This document shows positions 1 through 7,411 of a stretch of 22,600 bases of DNA, in pieces. The stretch lies in assembly GCA_043746555.1 (NCBI GenBank), contig JAYTQU010000037.1:1-22600 (forward strand). The letters run 5' to 3'. How positions within the stretch are numbered: position 1 is the stretch's first letter; every line of letters starts with the position of its first letter. The stretch is from CAZQYC01 sp043746555. GTDB lineage: Bacteria > Pseudomonadota > Gammaproteobacteria > Steroidobacterales > Steroidobacteraceae. A program made the position numbers and the translations under genes. The notes beneath the pieces are model-generated. The model did no database searches. It saw nothing but the letters and a program-made list of their open reading frames with translations, and was not told the DNA's origin.

Positions 1-366
1 TGGCGAGAAATTCAAATCGTGGACAACAATTTAGCTCGCGAAACCCGCCCCATTACTGGCTTCGCCGCTGATACGATTCAATTTAACCGGACACTACTGT
101 CTTGAGTCGAAGAATTACGAGCGCATCGCGATCGTGTCAAAGCAGGGACAGGCACGTGTCGTGCAAAAATGCGTAGTCAGGATTAGGGCAACGCGATGTA
201 GCAAAGGCAGGGGTAGAAAAAATGATTCTTTGTGGCAACGCGTGCGGGTGCGTCGATTGCATCGATTTCGCTTTCTTTGCGCAAACGGTCCGATGGTTTT
301 GTTTTCACGGCACTCGCCCACCGACCGCGAGCCGGCCGTCAGTGAAAAAAATAAGCGTCGCGTTGA
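1..366. other. Left-edge stretch with no recognised gene
   Basis: Frame 1 of the plus strand is open from the window edge to a TGA at 103-105 and ends ...FNRTLLS. This could be the last 34 codons of a gene lying to the left, but I do not recognise it. From 106 to 340 only short ORFs with no recognisable content are visible. The far end holds the terminator of the relaxase gene (345-376). No integrase, attachment site or RNA gene can be seen here. Confidence 0.4.
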
Positions 367-376
367 TTAACGCGAC
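345..376 (-). terminator. Intrinsic terminator of the relaxase gene
   Basis: On the minus strand a perfect 8-bp stem, GTCGCGTT and AACGCGAC, with a 4-nt loop is followed by GCTTATTTTTTTC. The stem includes the TAA stop codon of the relaxase (367-369). A GC-rich stem followed by seven T residues is the classic rho-independent layout, so the mobilization operon most likely ends here. Confidence 0.85.
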
Positions 377-2376
377 AGGCCGCGCGATCGACCGAGCTCC
401 CACGAGATACTGTGTCCGCGCACCACGCCGCTAATCGACTGACCTAGGCGCGGCTCGATGACGGCACGCCACGGCACGAGAGTGAATCCCAACCCCTCCT
501 CTAGCATCGCAAAGCGTCCACTCGCGAGCGACACCGAGCGCCGATAAATGCCTGAGATACGCTCACCCTCCATCGGCTCGCGATGCGCAAGGCCCGTCTC
601 GGCGCTTAAGGTCGTTGCCGCGGATGACAGTTCGCGCGATCGCAAGGTGGCGAGGAGATTTCGCATGGGCACCATCCGATGGCCCTGTCGCTCGGCAAAG
701 CCTTGGTCGACTAAAAACGTCGCCCGTTCTTTGAGCGCCTCGCGAACCGTCGCGCCGAAGCCTTGATCGGTGAGGGGTGTGTTCTCACCAACGAGTTGAC
801 GATCGAGCCACGTCGCGCCAATCACTCGGGTTTGTCGCTCAATCGATCGGTGCGACAAGACGGTGACCTGCGCGCCGTCTCGCTGACGCGCATCGTAGTG
901 CTGACCGCGTGCCGGTAAATCATTCGGTACTTTCCAAACCCCGGCATCGAGACGTTCAACAACCCCTGCGCGACGGAGTGCTTCGAGTCGGCGCACATGC
1001 GCTTCGACGTACGCGTCCGCGCCCTTCGCACGAGGACTCTGTGCGCGAAGCAGCGCCAGATGTTTTTCGGTGCGATAGACCCCCTGATCGGCGAGTGCCG
1101 CAATCGTGCGATCGGACTCCCTGAATTCCATCGTGCCACGGATTTCAACGACACTGCCGACGGAGAATTGAGAAATATCCGTGTCAGCCGACAACGCGAC
1201 GTAGTGACCGCGGCCATCCACGCCATCGACGATGAGATAGCCACGACCTTGAAGTTCATCGGCCAACCCGGTGGCCGCGATGCGGCCGATGACGGGCATC
1301 GCGGTGGTCTTTGCATCAAACACGGCAACCTCCCGACGCACGCCGCTGAACGCGCGTTGCATCGTGCGAATGATGTCGCCACGTTCACCCATCGAGCGCA
1401 ATACCGGCTCAGCCTGCGCACTGATTGTCCACACGCTGGAGCTCGTTTCACGGGCCAGGCCCATCTTTGCTAGGAACTGCAGCCGACCGATTTTGAGTGA
1501 GCGCTGAAATCGATGCTGCGCAACTCCAGGCAGCGCATCGCCCTGCGCAGCATTGCCATGCGCAGCCTCGCCGCCGAGGTCCCGCAAATCAATGACGCCC
1601 CGATTGGATTCTTGGCACAGCGTTCGATCGAGACTGGTCCAACGCTCTTGATCGACTTCACGGGTCAAGCTCTCCCGAATCTCGCGTTCGGTGCGCGGAC
1701 CCAACCACGTGGTCGCGAGTTCCGACGCTCGCGCGCGCATGCCATGCGAGAGGTACTCACGGGCGATGATGAGGTCTCGTAAGTTTTGATCTTTACCTCG
1801 GAGCACAATGTGCGTGTGCGGGTTATCGGTGTCCCAATGATCGACGGCCACCCAGTCAAGCCGCGTCTCCATATCCTGCTCAACGCGGGCCATCAAGTCA
1901 CGCGTAAACCCGCGAAGATCATTGAGCTCGGTCGCATCATCCGATGACACGATAAATCGAAATTGATGGCGATCTTCTCGTCCGCGGGCTTCGAAGGCTT
2001 GCGTGTCGGCGTGGTCGGTGTCAGGCCCGTACGCGCAGGTGATCTCGCCGTCTTTTGTCACCCCCTCTCGTTCGATGTACTTAAGGTGCCGCAGCGTTGA
2101 ATGACGGCTCACTCGGTTGAGAATCACGAGACGGGTTTTAATCACGACGCGTCGCGAACGCAAACCGGGGGTGCGCACGGTAAGCTTCATCGCAAGGTCT
2201 CCACGACCTCGCGTCGGTCCTTTACGGCGGGCCATCGCCGGCAGCCGACTGCGACCCTCGGCGCGATGAATCGATACAGCTTTGAGCACACGGGACGCAA
2301 AGCGCACATGCTGCGTGCCCCGCGTGCGAGGGCGTCCCATCTTGAGTTTCAGCTCATCATCGTCACGATGCGTCAT
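367..2376 (-). CDS. Relaxase, VirD2-like with DUF3363 region (MOBP type)
   Basis: A 669-residue DNA-nicking relaxase that would cleave one strand at the element's origin of transfer, stay bound to the 5' end and pilot it into the recipient. The three-histidine motif HWDTDNPHTHIVLRG lies at residues 180-194 (His180, His187, His189). HQFRFIVSSDDA at 137-148 matches the conserved strand before it, and RHLKYIEREG at 96-105 offers Tyr100 as the likely nicking tyrosine. The long C-terminal half (about 250-669) corresponds to the DUF3363 region found in ICE relaxases of Alpha-, Beta- and Gammaproteobacteria. The start at 2376 is supported by AAGGAG at 2384-2389. It is the last gene of the minus-strand module and ends in a strong terminator. 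The reading frame is intact. MOBP assignment is from motif layout; the exact subfamily is uncertain. Confidence 0.88.
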   Translation of the reverse strand: MTHRDDDELKLKMGRPRTRGTQHVRFASRVLKAVSIHRAEGRSRLPAMARRKGPTRGRGDLAMKLTVRTPGLRSRRVVIKTRLVILNRVSRHSTLRHLKYIEREGVTKDGEITCAYGPDTDHADTQAFEARGREDRHQFRFIVSSDDATELNDLRGFTRDLMARVEQDMETRLDWVAVDHWDTDNPHTHIVLRGKDQNLRDLIIAREYLSHGMRARASELATTWLGPRTEREIRESLTREVDQERWTSLDRTLCQESNRGVIDLRDLGGEAAHGNAAQGDALPGVAQHRFQRSLKIGRLQFLAKMGLARETSSSVWTISAQAEPVLRSMGERGDIIRTMQRAFSGVRREVAVFDAKTTAMPVIGRIAATGLADELQGRGYLIVDGVDGRGHYVALSADTDISQFSVGSVVEIRGTMEFRESDRTIAALADQGVYRTEKHLALLRAQSPRAKGADAYVEAHVRRLEALRRAGVVERLDAGVWKVPNDLPARGQHYDARQRDGAQVTVLSHRSIERQTRVIGATWLDRQLVGENTPLTDQGFGATVREALKERATFLVDQGFAERQGHRMVPMRNLLATLRSRELSSAATTLSAETGLAHREPMEGERISGIYRRSVSLASGRFAMLEEGLGFTLVPWRAVIEPRLGQSISGVVRGHSISWELGRSRGLSR

Positions 2377-2752
2377 GAAGGCTCTCCTTCTTAGTTAGTC
2401 GTACTCCATCGCAACTTCCGCACGATTTCTGTAAGACGCGCAATGACTTATGCTGTTGCGTTGCGCATCGAGCAAATTGCCCTGCGCAGCAGAAACCCAT
2501 GTGCAGACAATCGGATGCGAGGCACGTGTGCCGGTCCCTTTTATCTTGCTTATCCTCTTCGTCGGTCCTTGGCACCCCCTCCTCCTCCAACTTCGCGCGT
2601 CCGATCTGCACATCGGTTGTCGAGCATCAGCATCGTCGCCGACTCCCCGCGCACACGACGAACGACCAGCAACGTATCGAACGTCCGCACACAGTCCGTC
2701 GATGCATGCCCATTTCAAAGAGTCTGCGGTCAACATTTTTGCGTTCATTACA
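2377..2752. other. Spacer between traF and relaxase; possible oriT region
   Basis: These 376 bases hold no convincing gene. ORFs of 82 to 142 codons exist on both strands but overlap each other, run into traF and have low-complexity or Cys/Arg-rich translations. The stretch directly upstream of a relaxase is a usual place for an origin of transfer. It contains a short inverted repeat GGCAC-GT-GTGCC (about 2521-2532) and, about 18 bases further, CTTATCCTC, close to the YATCCTGY nick consensus of IncP-like MOBP systems. This is a weak, position-based suggestion only. Confidence 0.3.
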
Positions 2753-3262
2753 TCACCATGTCCACAGCGGAATTGCGCGGCCAATGACATTCGATCGATG
2801 CACGGGTCCGAAGTAGCGACTGTCGAAGGAGGCTTCGATATTCGGACTCAACAGCAACAACTCATCTGCAAACAGTGAACGGCATTCCACCCACGGCGTG
2901 AGCGTTCGGCCCGCGCCATCACGATCACGCACGTAGGCCACGATTGAGTCGTCTATCATCAGCATCGGTGCGAGCGCACAGACTCGTTGTCCGCTCATCG
3001 CAGCGACATGCTTCAGCAAGGGCACCGTCAGCGGAAGGTATTTGCGCTGCGCAGCGAATGCAGCAACGGAAGACGGCAATCGCACGACGACAAAGTCATC
3101 GACACGTACTTCGTCGACGGGTACTACGACATACCATCCACGCGGCGCACTCTCGCTTGGGTTGTAAAGCAATTGATACGGCATGTGTACAGTGCCAGGC
3201 AACGCGAGCGCCACCATCGCCACCACGCTGAAGCAAGCGGACTTCGCTCGGCGCACCTTCAT
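2753..3262 (-). CDS. traF: Conjugative transfer signal peptidase TraF (S26 family)
   Basis: A 169-residue membrane-bound serine protease of the S26C/TraF family, which in conjugative plasmids processes the pilin precursor, cutting and in RP4 cyclising TrbC. Residues 8-25 form an N-terminal hydrophobic anchor. The Ser motif SAPRGWY at 38-44 gives Ser38 as nucleophile, and Lys84 in PLLKHVAAMSG is the likely general base. SFDSRYFGPV at 145-154 is the conserved C-terminal box of the family. The start codon overlaps the DUF2840 stop as ATGA, so the two are probably translationally coupled. All key residues are present, yet the pilin and mating-pair genes it would serve are not in this window. Confidence 0.85.
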   Translation of the reverse strand: MKVRRAKSACFSVVAMVALALPGTVHMPYQLLYNPSESAPRGWYVVVPVDEVRVDDFVVVRLPSSVAAFAAQRKYLPLTVPLLKHVAAMSGQRVCALAPMLMIDDSIVAYVRDRDGAGRTLTPWVECRSLFADELLLLSPNIEASFDSRYFGPVHRSNVIGRAIPLWTW

Positions 3263-3723
3263 GGCGCTCGCTTACTGCGCGACAAATACGCGCCGTGTCT
3301 TTCAGACATTAGCGCAGGCGGTGCTTCACCGGCTGCGAGACGGTTGTGTGCGCATCGCCAATAATCCGGCGAGACTGCATCAAGCTGAATGTGTCTCGCC
3401 TCAATGCCATCGATCAGAGCGAACACGGTGCGGACGTTGGATTCACTTGCGGTTCGCAACAGAATCTCGGCTCCCGGTGTCACGCCCACAATTTCCGACG
3501 CGCGTTCCGACGGTGCCACCGCACGCAGTATGTCGATGCGCCACATCGCCGCTCCATCCACACTCCCTCGCCACGTGACGATTCCAAAGATCGCATGCGG
3601 CGTGAAATACGCATCGCGCCTGAAGGGATCAATCACTCGTTGCTTGAGCGGTCGACCGAATCGCAACCAGATGTTCACTTGGTTGCGAATGAAGACGCAG
3701 CGAACAGACGTCAAGTAACTCAT
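3259..3723 (-). CDS. DUF2840 domain protein of ICE modules
   Basis: A 154-residue protein with no known activity. The sequence matches the DUF2840 family along its length as I remember it: an N-terminal WLRFGRPLKQRVID-like stretch (residues 19-33), a central WRIDILRAV (61-69), and a C-terminal region with SPDYWRCAHNRLAAG (about 119-133) and SERHGAYL. This family regularly lies between the parA/repA genes and traF in integrative elements of Proteobacteria, exactly as here. A good ribosome binding site (GAGGAG) stands 7-8 bases before the ATG at 3723, and the stop overlaps the traF start. No parA gene is found between repA and this gene, where one is common. Confidence 0.8.
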   Translation of the reverse strand: MSYLTSVRCVFIRNQVNIWLRFGRPLKQRVIDPFRRDAYFTPHAIFGIVTWRGSVDGAAMWRIDILRAVAPSERASEIVGVTPGAEILLRTASESNVRTVFALIDGIEARHIQLDAVSPDYWRCAHNRLAAGEAPPALMSERHGAYLSRSKRAP

Positions 3724-4040
3724 GACTTGACTCCTCGCGAGTGCCTGAAAGCGATTGCCAGAAATGACTCACTCAGAGAATTGTTGGCGTCTCCTCTTAT
3801 CGTGATCTCCGCGTCAAGACGCTGCAAGTGCGAATGACGAAGTTGTTTGTCTTGATGCGTCTTTTGCAAAACTTCCGATTGATTCGAATCAATTCGAGCA
3901 CTGTCGGTAATCGTTATCCACAGGTCCTCTGGAGTTAGAGGAAATCCGAGTGTCTTAGAGTTAGAAGAGTTACGGACGCCAATTTCAATTCTGGAACAAA
4001 CACTTAACATCTGTCCGTGCACCTGATAGCACGATGCTAT
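3724..4040. other. Gene-free stretch beside repA; candidate replication origin (oriV)
   Basis: This lies directly 3' of repA. It contains a perfect DnaA box TTATCCACA (3914-3922), and TTATCCCCA with one mismatch follows at 4048-4056 inside the end of repA. A perfect 16-bp palindrome ATTGATTCGAATCAAT sits at 3878-3893. GAGTTA recurs in three direct copies (3932, 3958, 3967), and ATAGC-acgat-GCTAT at 4026-4040 is a short inverted repeat. Boxes, short direct repeats and a palindrome next to an initiator gene are what an origin looks like. A 100-codon minus ORF (3720-4022) crosses it and meets DUF2840 in an ATGA overlap, but its translation resembles no protein I know. Confidence 0.45.
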
Positions 4041-4937
4041 TCACTGCTTATCCCCAAGCCGTAAGGCGATGGCCAGATCGCGAATCGCCGAGGCAACCGA
4101 CTCGGGTCGATGCGGCATAAATGTCAGCAGTTCATTGCCCGCGCGCGTTCGTTCAATGGCAAGACGATAGCCCGGCAGTGGTTGTCGCTGCACAATGCTG
4201 CGCAGATCAAGCGCAAAATTGGCGTACCGAGAAGCGCTGCCCGACTTGACATAGAGGTGTCGAAAATCGAATCGCCAACCCGTCGATTGTTTACCGCCGT
4301 GCTTACGCACCAGTCGATATAACCAACGTTCGATGCCGCCCGTTAGATTGAAATAGCGGCGATCCATCGTGAGCACAAGACCCTCACTTAAGAGCGCGGA
4401 ATAAAACCAATCGGGAAGGATGAGTTCAATGCCGCGCACACGCCCGTCGCCGTCGCTCTGTTCTTTCCATTCGTTGATCCACGAGAAGCGGTGCAGTCGT
4501 CGCGAACTGAGTTGTCTGAGTGACGTCGCAATGGTGGTCGACTGCAGTCGATCAAGTGCCGCCTTGAGTCGTCGATAATCACGCGCTGACGTGCCACGAC
4601 CTAAGAAGGTGAGAATCTCGTAGGGGGTCGCGGTCATCCATCGCGACGTGAAAAGACGGTGATCGCGCGCTTCGACGATCTGTGAGGCGGCCCAAATGAG
4701 AATATCTGCATCCCAGATGCTCGCGATGCCATGCTCGTGCGTGCCTTCCACACAAATCGTGATATCGCCGGATCGATACTGGATCGGGGTGGTCCGCCTC
4801 GATTTTGAAAGCGAGAAGAACGGATAAGCCATCATGTCCTGAACATCACGCGGTGCGATGTCACCCGGCACCGTTCGAAAGAGTTCTAATCCTTCGCGTT
4901 CGGAGTGAGCACGCTGCAACACTGACGCGACTCTCAT
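4041..4937 (-). CDS. repA: Replication initiator protein A (RPA family)
   Basis: A 298-residue protein of the replication initiator A family (PF10134), carried by plasmids and by ICEs that can replicate after excision. Recognisable family segments include MAYPFFSLSKSRRTTPI near residues 35-51, a WDADILIWAASQI stretch (about 76-88), TPYEILTFLGRGTSARDYRRLKAALDRL (about 105-132), and RRYFNLTGGIERWLYRLVRKHGG (about 193-215). These correspond to a winged-helix DNA-binding fold. It would bind origin repeats; the candidate iterons just downstream fit that. The ATG at 4937 lies 14 bases after the AlpA-like gene, so the two are probably co-transcribed. The frame is complete. Whether the element still replicates autonomously cannot be told from sequence. 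Confidence 0.82.
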   Translation of the reverse strand: MRVASVLQRAHSEREGLELFRTVPGDIAPRDVQDMMAYPFFSLSKSRRTTPIQYRSGDITICVEGTHEHGIASIWDADILIWAASQIVEARDHRLFTSRWMTATPYEILTFLGRGTSARDYRRLKAALDRLQSTTIATSLRQLSSRRLHRFSWINEWKEQSDGDGRVRGIELILPDWFYSALLSEGLVLTMDRRYFNLTGGIERWLYRLVRKHGGKQSTGWRFDFRHLYVKSGSASRYANFALDLRSIVQRQPLPGYRLAIERTRAGNELLTFMPHRPESVASAIRDLAIALRLGDKQ

Positions 4938-4951
4938 GACCGAGCACTCGG

Positions 4952-5182
4952 TCAGCGCTTGACGAGATACTTTGTATCGGACGTGCTATCGCATGCGGTG
5001 GCACTCGACCAACATTCTAAATCGTCGAGTGCGTAGACGACGCGCCGCCCGTGTCGGCGAAAGCGCGGTCCGCCGCCCACGACGCGCTGTTTTTCCAAGG
5101 TGCGCGGCGACAGCTTGAGGAATGTTGCTGCTTCCTCATTGGTGAGGAATTGAGTCGGTTGAACTGTCGCCTTGCGAGTCAT
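4952..5182 (-). CDS. AlpA/excisionase-like helix-turn-helix protein
   Basis: A 76-residue DNA-binding protein of the MerR-like HTH_17 class. The core FLTNEEAATFLKLSPRTLEK (residues 12-31) is the helix-turn-helix, and GGGPRFRRHGRRVVYALDDLECW (37-59) is the wing and strand typical of this family. Such proteins act as small regulators or excisionase-like factors in prophages and ICEs. In this gene order (DUF2285, this protein, repA, DUF2840, traF, relaxase) it is usually taken to control the repA operon. It is followed by repA after 14 bases. Its DNA target is not evident from the sequence. Confidence 0.8.
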   Translation of the reverse strand: MTRKATVQPTQFLTNEEAATFLKLSPRTLEKQRVVGGGPRFRRHGRRVVYALDDLECWSSATACDSTSDTKYLVKR

Positions 5183-5281
5183 GGTATGAGCCTCTTCGTA
5201 TTCGGTCGAACGCTGTCTATCGCCCGATCAGTGGAGGCAGTGTGGTCGAGCCATCGTCGTTTGCGCAGGGAGATTCGAGCA

Positions 5282-5854
5282 CTACTCCATTCCTCCCTGT
5301 GCGTCTTTCTTATTGTGTGGTAGGAGCGATCGATAGCCGCCGTTCATCAAGGAACGACCTTGGTGACTGAGCGCGCGGACCTGAGCACGCAACGCACTAT
5401 CCGATGTCCATTGCAGCGCGGTCATTGCCTCGCCGAATATGACGCCCGCAATCTCACGCTGAGAGGCACCCGCGAGTTCACCATCCAGTGCTTGAAGCGC
5501 TCGCATATGGTTGAGTGCGGGTCGCGTCGGTTGTATCAGTGTAAAACTGCGGCGGGGAGCGCAGGGGCTTCGCATTAATTTAAGAAAACGGGTGACGGCT
5601 TTTACGCGACATTCCGCGTGAGGGTCCGCGGCCAGTGCGAAGCCATAGCGCTGACCCCGAGTCAGCGGTCGATCCACGGAAAAATAAAACACGCTGGCGC
5701 CGATACCGATTCGAATTCGAAGATCCACCCCGTCGTGCGATAACGTCTTGCGACCCGGCAGCGTCCAAAGATCGAAAGTATGGGCGTCGTCGCTCGCGTC
5801 ATCCATGGCAACAAGTCGCACCCCGCACCGTGAGTCAGTGATCCATATTGGCAT
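5282..5854 (-). CDS. DUF2285 domain protein (3' part of a frameshifted regulator)
   Basis: The open frame gives 190 residues matching DUF2285: a predicted beta-rich N-terminal half (VRLVAMDD..., LRIRIGIGASVFYFSVDR) and a helical C-terminal half with LDGELAGASQREIAGVIFGEAM (about 123-144) that looks like a helix-turn-helix, and RSLMNGGYRSLL near the end. The family accompanies ICE regulators, and its function is unproven. Upstream of the ATG the same frame continues without a stop through FGEDPCRDARDA, which joins exactly onto WGLRF of the overlapping DUF6499 frame. A single-base difference near 5889-5891 therefore separates the two halves. The stated start is only the first ATG; the original protein was probably longer. 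Confidence 0.75.
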   Translation of the reverse strand: MPIWITDSRCGVRLVAMDDASDDAHTFDLWTLPGRKTLSHDGVDLRIRIGIGASVFYFSVDRPLTRGQRYGFALAADPHAECRVKAVTRFLKLMRSPCAPRRSFTLIQPTRPALNHMRALQALDGELAGASQREIAGVIFGEAMTALQWTSDSALRAQVRALSHQGRSLMNGGYRSLLPHNKKDAQGGME

Positions 5855-6080
5855 CGCATCGCGTGCATCGCGGCACGGGTCTTCGCCGAAATCGCAACCC
5901 CCAGCGCGTCTTAAAGGACGCGGCGAGGTGTTTCTGAGATCGACGATACCCGGCTTGATATCTTGGATTGCGACGCAGGTACTCCCACGCGAGCGCAGGA
6001 GAATCGAGCTGAAGAAGATAGAGATAAGCGGCGGTTGTCCGCCAAGCGTCCGTTAACGAACTCAACCGCTGTCTCTCCAT
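5835..6080 (-). CDS. DUF6499 transcriptional-regulator-like domain (5' part of a frameshifted gene)
   Basis: Residues after the ATG at 6080 read DAWRTTAAYLYLLQLDSP, then ALAWEYLRRNPRYQAGYRR, the signature of the transcriptional-regulator-like domain (PF20109/DUF6499), followed by TRWGLRF. From there the frame gives an Arg-rich tail and stops at 5835, inside DUF2285. In many homologues this domain and DUF2285 form one protein with WGLRFxEDP at the junction; here EDP is in the next frame. An upstream extension to a GTG at 6188 is open but adds unrelated sequence, so I prefer 6080. The IS1595 element sits only about 145 bp upstream and has separated this gene from its original leader. Confidence 0.7.
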   Translation of the reverse strand: MERQRLSSLTDAWRTTAAYLYLLQLDSPALAWEYLRRNPRYQAGYRRSQKHLAASFKTRWGLRFRRRPVPRCTRCDANMDH

Positions 6081-6217
6081 TCGATGATTAACTTCCAGTG
6101 TTGTAAATCCTTGTGCAAAACTTGTTCTCCATTCGGGCCAATGCGGGCGAAATCCAAGAACGATCATGACGGTGTTTGACGATGACACGGCAGAGGCTCG
6201 ACCGAGAGACCTTCGGG

Positions 6218-6225
6218 ATAAATAA
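6218..6225. repeat. Left target-site duplication of the IS1595 element
   Basis: ATAAATAA directly abuts the left inverted repeat and is repeated exactly at 8434-8441 after the right one. Eight bases is the duplication length expected for the IS1595 family. An intact duplication shows that this is a simple insertion with no later rearrangement of its ends. Confidence 0.95.
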
Positions 6226-6248
6226 GGGAATTATATACTTGACTCCCT
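6226..6248. repeat. Left terminal inverted repeat of the IS
   Basis: It begins GGGAATTATATACTTGACTC and matches the right end (8411-8433) in reverse complement at all 23 positions. Read inward it contains TTGACT, usable as a -35 box for the transposase. Read outward it contains a perfect TATAAT (minus strand, 6230-6235). Confidence 0.95.
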
Positions 6249-6286
6249 CGCCATCTTAGCGCACAATTGCGCCAAGTTTCGAGGGA
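6239..6286 (+). promoter_or_regulatory. Transposase promoter and ribosome binding site
   Basis: TTGACT at 6239-6244, inside the left inverted repeat, is followed after 17 bases by CACAAT at 6262-6267, a usable sigma-70 pair with a good -35 and a moderate -10. A GAGGG ribosome binding site at 6281-6285 stands 7 bases before the transposase ATG at 6293. Because the -35 lies in the terminal repeat, transposase binding could repress its own promoter; that is inference. Confidence 0.55.
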
Positions 6287-6292
6287 ATCACA

Positions 6293-7213
6293 ATGAACGA
6301 CAAGATTACGATCAGCACTTTCCAACTGTTCAAGATGTTTCCCGACCAGGAAGCGGCGCGCCTTTATCTTGAATCCCGTCTTTGGGCGGAAGGTGCAAAG
6401 TGCCCGGTCTGCGGTCTTGGGGAGCGCGTTAGCGCACGCAAGGACGGCTACTACCGCTGTAACCAGTGCAAGGAAGACTTCACGGTACGCACCGGAACCA
6501 TTTTCGAGCGCTCGCATGTGCCATTGAACAAGTGGCTGTATGCGATGTACTTGCTCGTCACGGCGCGCAAAGGCATCTCGTCCATGCAGTTGAGCAAAGA
6601 GATTGGCATCACTCAAAAATCGGCGTGGTTCGTACTGCACCGTCTGCGTGAAGCGTGTGGCGATGACTTCACCCAATTGCGTGGCATCATCGAAATCGAC
6701 GAGACCTACATCGGCGGCAAGGAGGGCAACAAGCACGAAGGAAAAAAGCTCAAAGCCGGGCGCGGCGCAGTCGGTAAGACGGCGGTGCTCGGTATGCGAC
6801 AGCGCGGCGGAAAAGTGGTTGCGATGTCGATTGGCGACACTGGCGCTGAGACCATACAGGAGCAGATTCACAAGCATGTGACGGTGGGCTCCACATTGCA
6901 TACTGATGATGCTGGCGCCTATAACGGCATCGGCGATGCGTTCTTTACGCACGATTCGGTCAATCACAGCGCGGGCGAATATGTGCGCGGCAACGTTAGT
7001 ACGAACGGCATCGAAAGTGTGTGGGCCGTGATGAAACGAGGCATTCATGGCGTCTACCATCAGGTGAGTGCGAAGCATCTTGATCGCTATGTCGATGAAT
7101 TCGCATTCCGCCTCAATGATGGCAATGTGAAGCGTCACACGCTGGCGCGACTCGACAGCTTCGTCGCTTCGATTGCGGGCAAGCGTCTCACGTATAAGGA
7201 ACTGATCGCATGA
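6293..7213 (+). CDS. IS1595-family transposase
   Basis: A 306-residue transposase. An N-terminal zinc ribbon uses Cys37, Cys40, Cys56 and Cys59 (CPVCG and CNQC). A helical DNA-binding part with ISSMQLSKEIGITQKSAWFV (residues 95-114) follows. The catalytic core shows IEIDETYIGGK (Asp136), LHTDDAGAY (Asp205) and NGIESVWAVMKRG (Glu241 with Lys248), the DDE-type triad plus lysine of this family. C-terminal KHLDRYVDEFAFRLN (261-275) is also a family hallmark. It would excise and join the element through the flanking 23-bp repeats. The reading frame is intact, and the next ORF begins inside its stop codon (GCATGA). Confidence 0.95.
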   Translation: MNDKITISTFQLFKMFPDQEAARLYLESRLWAEGAKCPVCGLGERVSARKDGYYRCNQCKEDFTVRTGTIFERSHVPLNKWLYAMYLLVTARKGISSMQLSKEIGITQKSAWFVLHRLREACGDDFTQLRGIIEIDETYIGGKEGNKHEGKKLKAGRGAVGKTAVLGMRQRGGKVVAMSIGDTGAETIQEQIHKHVTVGSTLHTDDAGAYNGIGDAFFTHDSVNHSAGEYVRGNVSTNGIESVWAVMKRGIHGVYHQVSAKHLDRYVDEFAFRLNDGNVKRHTLARLDSFVASIAGKRLTYKELIA

Positions 7214-7335
7214 AGGCCGTGCCAGAAGCGCTCGACCGCATCGTCGATAAGGTGCTCGCCTATCGACCGAAGCCAAAGACGAAGGCTGCAAAAAAACGCA
7301 AACGGCAGGCGGCGAAAGTAAAAAAGCAGAAATAG
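7210..7335 (+). CDS. Small Lys/Arg-rich ORF coupled to the transposase
   Basis: Translation from the ATG overlapping the transposase stop gives 41 residues: MKAVPEALDRIVDKVLAYRP, then a very basic tail with KPKTKAAKKRKRQ and KVKKQK. About half of the second part is Lys or Arg, so binding to nucleic acid is likely. The ATGA overlap indicates translational coupling to the transposase. I recall similar short basic ORFs after other IS1595 transposases but know no tested function. It could help transposition or DNA bridging, or could be an untranslated tail. Confidence 0.55.
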   Translation: MKAVPEALDRIVDKVLAYRPKPKTKAAKKRKRQAAKVKKQK

Positions 7336-7411
7336 TTTTGGCGTTCATTGAAAAATGTAAGCAACCAACATTAACAGCGAAAATAGCAGCGCTCCACTAA
7401 CGAGCCCCCAT

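Noticed and set aside
822..1451. 209-codon minus ORF inside the relaxase gene in another frame
   Set aside because: It lies wholly within the intact relaxase frame and has no recognisable domain.
2395..2790. 131-codon minus ORF between traF and the relaxase
   Set aside because: It overlaps the end of traF in another frame and has a Cys/Arg-rich, disordered translation.
3720..4022. 100-codon minus ORF between repA and DUF2840
   Set aside because: The ATGA junction with DUF2840 is attractive, but the translation resembles nothing known and the DNA holds DnaA boxes and repeats; DUF2840 has its own ribosome binding site.
6164..7348. 394-codon minus-strand ORF across the transposase
   Set aside because: It is fully antisense to a transposase with all catalytic motifs, and its translation has no recognisable domain; it is a codon-bias shadow.
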